Of a DNA stretch of 64,000 nucleotides, positions 16,819-23,056 are shown one piece after another; positions within the stretch are counted from its first letter, which is position 1, and every line of letters starts with the position of its first letter. This DNA comes from CAG-882 sp050874385. GTDB lineage: Bacteria > Bacillota > Clostridia > Lachnospirales > Lachnospiraceae. The notes under the pieces were generated by a model that was not told where the DNA came from, made no database searches, and was given only the letters and a program-made list of their open reading frames with translations. The translations under genes were made by a program, and so were the position numbers. The DNA is taken from positions 51,777 through 115,776 of the forward strand of contig JBNMKO010000002.1 of NCBI GenBank assembly GCA_050874385.1, read 5' to 3'.

Positions 16819-18189
16819 TCATTTTAACTTCCATTCCGCCGTTTCTGGGGCGACATAAATGTTTTTAAGTAATTTATGTGATGTGCAGTAACTGTATATG
16901 CAGGCAGTTATCTCCGCAATCCAGAATGCGTACCATCCGTAAGTAATACCAACAGTTTTTATGAAAATCCAAAGGCATGGAACGAGTATAACTAATTGTC
17001 TGATAGCGGCGCTAATCATATTTACGATACCATTTCCGAGCCCGGAAGCAAAGTAACCGCATAGGATTGTGACAGCGGCAAATACAAAGGAAATTGAGAT
17101 AATTCTAAGTGCCGGAACACCTAGCACCAGCATTTCCGGGCTTGCGGAAAATAGCTGTAATAGTTGTCTTGGCAGAGCACAGAATATTGCGGTTCCGCAC
17201 AGAGCGATTGCTATTCCGGTTGGAAGTAAAACTTTCCATGTCTCATGCACACGCCCGGACTTTTTTGCCCCGTAATTGTAGCCGACAATCGGGATTGCAG
17301 CCTGTCCAAGTCCGTTAATGGGCATCATAAGGAAATTTTGCAATTTATAGTATACTCCGAAAAATGCAACGGCTGTTGTGGAGACATTTAACAATATGCT
17401 GTTTACGACAAATGTCATGACACTTCCAATCGCCTGCATGATTATGGTTGGCAGTCCTACGCGGTAGATATCCCCTACGTCCTGCCAGCTAAAGTGATAA
17501 TTTTTAAATCGTACATGGATGATTGGATTTTTGAAGCGGTTAAAAAGCAGAGCGGCGACAGCACCAGCAATCTGTCCTATAACCGTTGCAATAGCAGCTC
17601 CTCTTATGCCCATAGCCGGACAGCCAAGCAATCCAAAAATCATAATCGGGTCAAGGATAATATTTAGTACAGCACCAATAATTAAAGATATCATTGACAG
17701 TATGGTATCTCCGACAGCCTGCAAAAGACGCTGTCCGTAGGTTTGCAAGAAAATTCCCCAACAGTAAACCAGATTTATGGAGAGATATTGCTTGCAAAGT
17801 TCCTGTAATTCCGGTTCTGGTGTGAGCTTTGCGGCGATGGCATCTGAAAAGAAAATTCCTGTTATGGAAAATATAAGGGAAGTTATAATCATTAAAAATA
17901 GTCCGGTTGTGGCAGCCTGACAGGCTTCCTCCGGTTTGTGCGCCCCGATTTTTCGGGAGAGTAAAGCATTTAATCCGACGGCAGTTCCTACTCCGACGGC
18001 AATCATAAGAAACTGAACGGAATATACCAGTGAGGCGGCAGTTAAAGCGGTTTCGGATAATTTTGCCACAAATATGCTGTCGACAATATTGTAAAGCGAC
18101 TGTACAAGCAGTGACAGCATTAAGGGAACTGCCATTGTGTATAGCAAAGGGCGGATTGGCATATCAGCCAGTTTATTTTTTGTGTTCAT
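16819..18189 (-). CDS. MATE family efflux transporter 1
   Basis: A 456-aa twelve-helix membrane protein of the MATE family, exporting cationic drugs or metabolites using a Na+ or H+ gradient. The N-terminal MPIRPLLYTMAVPLMLSLLVQS and the LYNIVDSIFVAKL stretch are characteristic, as is the repeat of this pattern after the midpoint. The ATG at 18189 has GGAGGTCAC just upstream; an in-frame ATG seven codons earlier would put that site inside the gene. Its leader (18190-18290) contains a terminator hairpin and a short ORF that ends across the start codon, pointing to control by attenuation. It is divergent from a second MATE gene at 18659. Confidence 0.93.
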   Translation of the reverse strand: MNTKNKLADMPIRPLLYTMAVPLMLSLLVQSLYNIVDSIFVAKLSETALTAASLVYSVQFLMIAVGVGTAVGLNALLSRKIGAHKPEEACQAATTGLFLMIITSLIFSITGIFFSDAIAAKLTPEPELQELCKQYLSINLVYCWGIFLQTYGQRLLQAVGDTILSMISLIIGAVLNIILDPIMIFGLLGCPAMGIRGAAIATVIGQIAGAVAALLFNRFKNPIIHVRFKNYHFSWQDVGDIYRVGLPTIIMQAIGSVMTFVVNSILLNVSTTAVAFFGVYYKLQNFLMMPINGLGQAAIPIVGYNYGAKKSGRVHETWKVLLPTGIAIALCGTAIFCALPRQLLQLFSASPEMLVLGVPALRIISISFVFAAVTILCGYFASGLGNGIVNMISAAIRQLVILVPCLWIFIKTVGITYGWYAFWIAEITACIYSYCTSHKLLKNIYVAPETAEWKLK

Positions 18190-18251
18190 GTGACCTCCTG
18201 CGGCTTGCAAAAAAATAAGCGTGAAATCTGCGAGGATAAGCTGTTCCTCAT
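18186..18251 (-). CDS. possible 21-aa leader peptide of MATE 1
   Basis: A short frame beginning MRNSLSSQIS and ending KPQEVT runs through the 3' arm of the leader hairpin and the ribosome-binding site. It stops at a TGA that overlaps the MATE start codon. Its own ATG has no good ribosome-binding site, which weakens the case. A ribosome moving through it would open the terminator stem, so it could couple translation or drug stalling to expression. Confidence 0.4.
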   Translation of the reverse strand: MRNSLSSQISRLFFCKPQEVT

Positions 18252-18261
18252 GATTTCACGC
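18209..18261 (-). terminator. attenuator hairpin in the MATE 1 leader
   Basis: On the minus strand GCGTGAAATC pairs perfectly with GATTTCACGC (18261-18252 with 18228-18219), with an inner GAGGA / TCCTC pairing. TTATTTTTTT follows. It lies between the promoter at about 18300 and the MATE start, so it would stop transcription unless opened. Confidence 0.8.
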
Positions 18262-18297
18262 TTTAAAAGCCGGCTTCGTTTTCTCTATTGCATGCAC

Positions 18298-18327
18298 ATT
18301 ATAATACATTGTCTGCAAAAAAAGCAA
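18298..18327 (-). promoter_or_regulatory. promoter of MATE 1
   Basis: On the minus strand TATAAT (18303-18298) is preceded by TTGCTT (18327-18322) with an 18-nt spacer. Transcription would begin near 18290 and give a leader of about 100 nt. Confidence 0.6.
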
Positions 18328-18339
18328 GAAAAATTTTGT

Positions 18340-18368
18340 TTGACTTTTTTTAAAACGAGAAATATAAT
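18340..18368 (+). promoter_or_regulatory. promoter of MATE 2
   Basis: TTGACT (18340-18345), a 17-nt spacer and TATAAT (18363-18368) form a near-consensus vegetative promoter. Its -35 box lies only 12 bp from that of the divergent MATE 1 promoter. The predicted transcript begins about 10 nt before the first terminator hairpin. Confidence 0.75.
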
Positions 18369-18378
18369 AAACAAATGA

Positions 18379-18423
18379 ACGAGTAGCAGACTAGCGTAAA
18401 TCCAGTTTTGCTGCTCGTTTTTT
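18379..18423 (+). terminator. attenuator hairpin I in the MATE 2 leader
   Basis: ACGAGTAGCA (18379-18388) pairs with TGCTGCTCGT (18409-18418) and runs into TTTTTT. The loop contains AGCGTAAATCCAG, echoed by AGCGTAAGTCCAA in the second hairpin. Most transcripts would be expected to stop after about 50 nt unless the structure is prevented. Confidence 0.75.
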
Positions 18424-18456
18424 AATTTATATAATGATGTAAAGTCACTTGTCTGC

Positions 18457-18486
18457 ATGTGTGATTTTATTATGTGCATTGAGTGA
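18457..18486 (+). CDS. possible 9-aa leader peptide upstream of MATE 2
   Basis: ATG to TGA gives MCDFIMCIE. The stop codon lies in a small hairpin GTGAGC-TGT-GCTCAC (18483-18497). No convincing ribosome-binding site precedes it. It sits between the two terminator hairpins, the expected place for a stalling peptide, but could be chance. Confidence 0.25.
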   Translation: MCDFIMCIE

Positions 18487-18513
18487 GCTGTGCTCACGAG
18501 GCAATGTCATTAA

Positions 18514-18569
18514 AAGTGTGTAGCTTATCAGCGTAAGTCCAACTTATGAGATAGGAGCATACTTTTTTT
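18514..18569 (+). terminator. attenuator hairpin II in the MATE 2 leader
   Basis: AAGTGTG (18514-18520) pairs with CATACTT (18558-18564), and CTTATC (18524-18529) with GATAGG (18550-18555). TTTTTTT follows. It shares the loop text AGCGTAAGTCCAA with hairpin I. This is the second barrier before the MATE gene. Confidence 0.65.
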
Positions 18570-18680
18570 ATGCAGAAAAGAAGGCAAAACAAGGAGGCTA
18601 AATCCTCTCCTCACCATAGGGTTCGGATTTTGCTTCGCAAAACAAGGAGGATTATGAGATGGCAGAGAGTAACAAGATGA
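18570..18680 (+). CDS. possible 36-aa leader ORF overlapping the MATE 2 start
   Basis: A very basic frame beginning MQKRRQNKEAKS starts right after the T-run of hairpin II and ends 22 nt inside the MATE gene in another frame. AGGAG lies 12 nt before its ATG. Inside it the block AAAACAAGGAGG occurs twice, the second copy being the MATE ribosome-binding site, and a hairpin TTTTGC-TTC-GCAAAA lies between them. It may be a translated leader or only a by-product of the RNA structure. Confidence 0.25.
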   Translation: MQKRRQNKEAKSSPHHRVRILLRKTRRIMRWQRVTR

Positions 18681-20026
18681 AGGAGATGCCGGTAAACAGG
18701 CTAATGGTGCAGATGGGGATACCGATGATTTTATCCATGGCATTGCAGGCGGTCTACAATATTGTGGACAGTGCCTTTGTCGGAAACATGAAGGTGGGAA
18801 GCGAGGCGGCACTTAATGCACTTACGCTGGTGTTTCCCGTTCAGATGCTTATGGTAGCGGTAGGAATTGGAACAGGTGTTGGAACAAATGCGCTTCTTGC
18901 GAGAATACTCGGACAGGGGGACAATAAAAAGGCGGCAAAGGTTGCGGGGAACAGTCTGTTTTTGGGAGTGATTATTTATGCGGTATGTCTGCTGTTTGGA
19001 ATTTTTGGGGTGAAGGCATACATTTCGTCACAGACAGTTGACTCGGAAGTTATTTCGATGGGAACAAGCTATCTTAGAATATGCTGTGTGATTTCTTTTG
19101 GAATTATCTTCTTTTCATTGTTTGAAAAGCTGTTGCAGGCAACAGGACGTTCTCTCTATTCCACAATAGGTCAGGTTGTGGGAGCAGTGGTAAATATTAT
19201 TCTTGACCCGATCATGATTTATGGTATTGGATTTGTGCCTGAGATGGGAGTTGAGGGAGCTGCCTATGCAACTGTAATCGGGCAGGTGGTATCAGCAGCA
19301 TTGTTATTTATTTTTCACATGAAATTAAATAAGGAATTTGAGCATGGCGTGAAATATATGAAGCCGGATGGTCAAGTTATCAGGGACATATATTCAATCG
19401 GACTCCCGGCAATCATTGCGCAGGCGCTTATGTCAATTATGGTTTATGTGATGAACCTGATTTTAAAATTCAGTCCGTCAGCCCAGACAGCATATGGACT
19501 GTTTTATAAGGTACAGCAGTTTGTATTGTTTTTGGCATTCGGACTTAGGGATGCAATCACGCCGATTATTGCTTTTTCATACGGAATGGGAAATAAAAAG
19601 CGAATAAAGGATGGAATTAAATATGGTCTTATATATACTGCGGTATTGATGATTTTTGGTATTATTATCACAGAAGTTTTCCCGGGAGCATTTGCAACAC
19701 TTTTTAATGCTGGGCAGTCGAGAGAATATTTTATTGGTGCGATGCGGATTATCTCAATCAGCTTTATTTTTGCAGGTATAAATGTGGCATATCAGGGAAT
19801 TTACCAGGCTTTAGAGGGCGGTATTGAGTCGCTTGTGATTTCACTTCTAAGACAGCTTGTACTCATATTGCCATTGGCAGGAATTTTTTCAGTTTTCGTA
19901 AGAAATGGTCAGGCGGGTGTATCACTTATCTGGTGGGCATTTCCGATAACGGAGCTTATAGCTTGTATGGTCGGCTATGTATTTTTAAATCGGATTAAAA
20001 AGAACAGAGTGGAAAAGTTAGGTTAA
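18659..20026 (+). CDS. MATE family efflux transporter 2
   Basis: A 455-aa twelve-helix MATE transporter, distantly similar to the divergent copy. It has the N-terminal MPVNRLMVQMGIPMILSMALQ pattern and the LYNIVDSAFVGNM-like segment (here VYNIVDSAFVG), plus the conserved PIIAFSYG stretch in the second half. The ATG is preceded by AAGGAGG at 8 nt. About 285 nt of leader between the promoter and the gene hold two intrinsic terminators and short ORFs, so expression is probably induced by relief of attenuation. It likely exports toxic organic cations; the ligand is unknown. Confidence 0.93.
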   Translation: MAESNKMKEMPVNRLMVQMGIPMILSMALQAVYNIVDSAFVGNMKVGSEAALNALTLVFPVQMLMVAVGIGTGVGTNALLARILGQGDNKKAAKVAGNSLFLGVIIYAVCLLFGIFGVKAYISSQTVDSEVISMGTSYLRICCVISFGIIFFSLFEKLLQATGRSLYSTIGQVVGAVVNIILDPIMIYGIGFVPEMGVEGAAYATVIGQVVSAALLFIFHMKLNKEFEHGVKYMKPDGQVIRDIYSIGLPAIIAQALMSIMVYVMNLILKFSPSAQTAYGLFYKVQQFVLFLAFGLRDAITPIIAFSYGMGNKKRIKDGIKYGLIYTAVLMIFGIIITEVFPGAFATLFNAGQSREYFIGAMRIISISFIFAGINVAYQGIYQALEGGIESLVISLLRQLVLILPLAGIFSVFVRNGQAGVSLIWWAFPITELIACMVGYVFLNRIKKNRVEKLG

Positions 20027-20165
20027 GGAAAAAGCGTCAATGTTAAAAAATTATATGGACTGTGCAAAACCAGATAGGAATTAATTGAAAAGCGGACAGT
20101 AACAAAAACTGTATAAGGGATTTCGCATATTTAATCATCTTGTAGAAAAAAATCAATAGAAGTGA

Positions 20166-20171
20166 TATAAT
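20166..20171 (+). promoter_or_regulatory. extended -10 element before the iron-sulfur flavoprotein
   Basis: TGATATAAT (TATAAT at 20166-20171 with the TG extension) lies 105 nt before the start codon. No good -35 at 17 nt is visible. Confidence 0.45.
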
Positions 20172-20276
20172 CCTCCATGGAAAAAAATTATTGTGGTGTA
20201 ATTGTTTGCAAAATTAGAAAATTTTGAGATTTTAGCCGGCAATAAAATCATAAATATTTTGTGGAGGATTATTTTT

Positions 20277-20903
20277 ATGAAGAATTTAAAAGTTTTATTG
20301 TTAAACGGAAGCCCAAGACCGGAGGGGAACACCTCAGTTGCACTTAGAGAGATGGCAAAGGTTTTCAACGAGAACGGCGTGGAAACGGAGATTATCAATG
20401 TGGGAAACAAGGCTGTGAGAGGATGTGTTGCATGTAATGGATGCAGCACAAAGGGAAAGTGTGTTTTTGACGATGTTGTAAACGAGATTGCGCCTAAGTT
20501 TGAGGAAGCGGACGGACTTGTTGTGGCAAGCCCTGTGTATTATGCGTCGGCTAATGCGACACTTATCGCATGTCTTGACAGACTGTTCTACAGCACAGGC
20601 TTTGACAAGACGATGAAGGTCGGTGCAAGCGTGGTGTGCGCAAGGCGCGGCGGCTGTTCAGCGACATTTGATGAGCTTAATAAGTATTTTACCATATCGG
20701 GTATGCCTGTAGCGTCAAGTACATACTGGAACAGTATTCACGGAAGAACTCCGGGCGAGGCAGCTAAGGATGCGGAGGGACTTTTTACAATGCGCTCGCT
20801 CGCAAGAAATATGACTTTTCTTATGAAGAGCATTGCACTTGGAAAGGAACATTTCGGACTGCCTGAGAAGGAAGAGAGAGTTGCGACGAACTTTATACGA
20901 TAA
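20277..20903 (+). CDS. iron-sulfur flavoprotein (NADPH-dependent FMN reductase-like)
   Basis: A 208-aa flavodoxin-fold protein. Residues 9-20 (LNGSPRPEGNTS) are the FMN phosphate loop. A compact cysteine motif CX2CX2CX5C (C50, C53, C56, C62) follows, as in iron-sulfur flavoproteins (Isf) that bind a 4Fe-4S cluster. The segment VVASPVYYASANATL is the usual second flavin-contact loop. It probably transfers electrons to small quinone-, nitro- or oxygen-type acceptors. The ATG at 20277 has GGAGG 9 nt upstream; an earlier TTG at 20202 would add 25 poorly conserved residues. It appears monocistronic. Confidence 0.9.
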   Translation: MKNLKVLLLNGSPRPEGNTSVALREMAKVFNENGVETEIINVGNKAVRGCVACNGCSTKGKCVFDDVVNEIAPKFEEADGLVVASPVYYASANATLIACLDRLFYSTGFDKTMKVGASVVCARRGGCSATFDELNKYFTISGMPVASSTYWNSIHGRTPGEAAKDAEGLFTMRSLARNMTFLMKSIALGKEHFGLPEKEERVATNFIR

Positions 20904-21061
20904 TTGACAGTTGTATATAAATGAATAAAAAATTTTATAAAATAAATATCCTCTTTAAATAAAAATAGGTAGAATTGTACAACTGTCTCAATACAAAAGT
21001 GAGTTTTGCAATTACCTAATAATGCAAATTATTTGAGGTAATAATCTAGGAGTAAAAAAAT

Positions 21062-22798
21062 ATGGCACAGGACAAAAAGAGAAGAAAGGTAAGAGGAGTG
21101 AGCATCAAGTTTAAGCTTGTCTTGCCGGTAGCGGCTATCATGTTAGCTATGGCGGTGGCACTTGGAATTACCGCAAACAGGGCAGTGCGAAATGGAATGT
21201 CACAGCTTGGCGGTGAGGAGGCTGTCATGGCGGCTAAGGCGGCTGTAAATGTGGTGGACGGCGATGAGCTTGAAAAGCTGTATGAGAACGGTGGAGTTGG
21301 AGAAGCGTATGAACAGATAAGGCTTGCGATGGATGAGGTGAGGCAGGAGCTTGGCGTTCTTTACATGTATACACTGTATGAACAGAATGGAAAGATATAT
21401 TACGGAATTGATACCGCCGAGGTGGATGCGTGTGAGTACGGTTCGGACTTTGACGCGACATACGATGAGCTGTCGAATGTGTTTTCAGGGCAGAGTTATA
21501 CTGACAATGTAATCGAGAATTATGGAGATTATTCCATAATTACGTCCTATGCGCCCGTGTTTAACCGTGATAAAAAGGTTGTTGGAATTATCGCTTGTGA
21601 CTATGATGCGACGCTGATAGAGGAAAAAATTGTGAGCACCAACAATGCAAACATAGGAGTGTCCGGTATATGCCTTGCTTTGGCGGTTATAGCTATGAGC
21701 TTGATTGTTGCCGCAATAGCAAGAAATCTTAACAAGGTTGACAATAAAATATATGAGATTGTCAACAATGAGGGAGATTTGACGCAGAAGCTTGATATCA
21801 GGTCTGGCGATGAATTTGAAAATATAGCCGATAATGTGAACGCCCTTTTGAATTATATAAGGGGAATAATGGTTAATATATCGGATAATTCATCAAATCT
21901 TAGGGTTTCCTCAGGAAAGATGGCGGATGAACTGTCCGGTGCTCAGGAGGGCATCTCGGATATCTCTGCCACAATGCAGGAGATGAGCGCATCGATGGAG
22001 GAGACAAACGCATCTTTAAATCAGATTAATGAGTCCGTAAATAAGACATTTGAGGCTGTTGAAAATATAAGCAGGCAGGCAAAAAGCGGAAGTGACAATT
22101 CGCAAAAAATAATGGAAAATGTGCATAATATATATGACAATGCGCAGGATGCAAGCAAAAATGCAAAGGCGCAGACAGAAAAGATATCCGATATAATGCG
22201 CGAAAAAATCGAAAAATCAAAGTCGGTTGAGGAGATAAGCAGTCTCACGGAAAGTATTTTGGGCATTGCGAAAAAGACAAATCTTTTGGCATTAAATGCG
22301 AGCATAGAGGCAGCGCGCGCAGGGGATGCCGGACATGGGTTCGCTGTCGTTGCGGGTGAGATTGGAAAACTTGCCGTAAATTCGTCGCAGACAGCCGAAA
22401 GAATACAGGCGGTAAGTCAGGGCGTAGTAGATGCCGTGTCACAGCTTGCAGAGGAATCCGAAAAAATGCTTGAATTTATGGATATCACTGCTATGGATGG
22501 TTATAATAGACTTATCTCTACATGTGCGGATTACAAAAATGATATTGGTAATATGAATGTGATGATGAAGAATTTTGCGGACAGAAGCAATTCAATCAAT
22601 GACAACATGAATTTTATACATGAGTCTGTGGATGCCGTGAATACCGCTGTGGATGAGAGCACGAAGGGAATAACAAATGTGACGGAGAAAGCGGTTGAAC
22701 TTGCGCAGAGCATGGACGATATCGGACATGAATCGCAGAACAATCTTGTCGTTTCAGACAAGCTTAACGAGGAGATTGGAAAGTTCAAATTGGAGTAA
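21062..22798 (+). CDS. methyl-accepting chemotaxis protein
   Basis: A 578-aa chemoreceptor. One membrane helix lies near residues 18-37, followed by a periplasm-like sensor region of about 160 residues, a second helix near 195-217, a HAMP-like linker, and a long coiled-coil signalling domain. The highly conserved hairpin tip is visible around LALNASIEAARAGDAGHGFAVVAGEI. It would pass ligand signals to CheA/CheW, so the organism is probably motile. No other chemotaxis gene is nearby, so it is an orphan receptor. The sensor has a HYTSYAPV-like region (ITSYAPVFN) found in dCache domains. Ligand unknown. AGGAG precedes the ATG. Confidence 0.95.
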   Translation: MAQDKKRRKVRGVSIKFKLVLPVAAIMLAMAVALGITANRAVRNGMSQLGGEEAVMAAKAAVNVVDGDELEKLYENGGVGEAYEQIRLAMDEVRQELGVLYMYTLYEQNGKIYYGIDTAEVDACEYGSDFDATYDELSNVFSGQSYTDNVIENYGDYSIITSYAPVFNRDKKVVGIIACDYDATLIEEKIVSTNNANIGVSGICLALAVIAMSLIVAAIARNLNKVDNKIYEIVNNEGDLTQKLDIRSGDEFENIADNVNALLNYIRGIMVNISDNSSNLRVSSGKMADELSGAQEGISDISATMQEMSASMEETNASLNQINESVNKTFEAVENISRQAKSGSDNSQKIMENVHNIYDNAQDASKNAKAQTEKISDIMREKIEKSKSVEEISSLTESILGIAKKTNLLALNASIEAARAGDAGHGFAVVAGEIGKLAVNSSQTAERIQAVSQGVVDAVSQLAEESEKMLEFMDITAMDGYNRLISTCADYKNDIGNMNVMMKNFADRSNSINDNMNFIHESVDAVNTAVDESTKGITNVTEKAVELAQSMDDIGHESQNNLVVSDKLNEEIGKFKLE

Positions 22799-22845
22799 AC
22801 GGGGTGTTTTTTGCAGTTGGGAAGTCTAATTTATAAAAACTTAAT

Positions 22846-22874
22846 TTGACTTGACAGGTGATAAAGAGTATATT
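22846..22874 (+). promoter_or_regulatory. promoter of the ABC-FtsX fusion gene
   Basis: TTGACT (22846-22851), 17 nt, TATATT (22869-22874). The transcript would begin near 22881 and carry a leader of about 175 nt with a short ORF and a terminator hairpin. Confidence 0.65.
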
Positions 22875-22895
22875 TGTCAGCGTATGTTACGTTGA

Positions 22896-22985
22896 ATGAC
22901 ATTGAGCTGTTTGCCGTTACACATGGCAGACGGCTTTTTGCTATTATATGTAACTAAGCTGAGTAAAAGGTCAGATAAAAATTGA
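22896..22985 (+). CDS. possible 29-aa leader peptide
   Basis: A short frame beginning MTLSCLPLHMADG lies about 15 nt from the predicted transcript start and covers the whole terminator hairpin at 22906-22939. A 3-codon frame (MLR) ends directly before it, overlapping as TGAATGA. No strong ribosome-binding site is seen. Its position fits a leader peptide whose translation controls the hairpin. Confidence 0.4.
   Translation: MTLSCLPLHMADGFLLLYVTKLSKRSDKN
22906..22939 (+). terminator. attenuator hairpin in the ABC-FtsX leader
   Basis: GCTGTTTGCC (22906-22915) pairs with GGCAGACGGC (22925-22934), ten pairs with two G-T, over a 9-nt loop, followed by TTTTT. It lies after the promoter and before the gene, so it acts as an attenuator and not as the terminator of the chemoreceptor. 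Confidence 0.75.
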
Positions 22986-23056
22986 GCTGGTTGTGCAGCA
23001 GACAGCACAAAACAGTTTCTTGAACAAAAATATTGTCTGCGGAAATGGAGAGAAGA

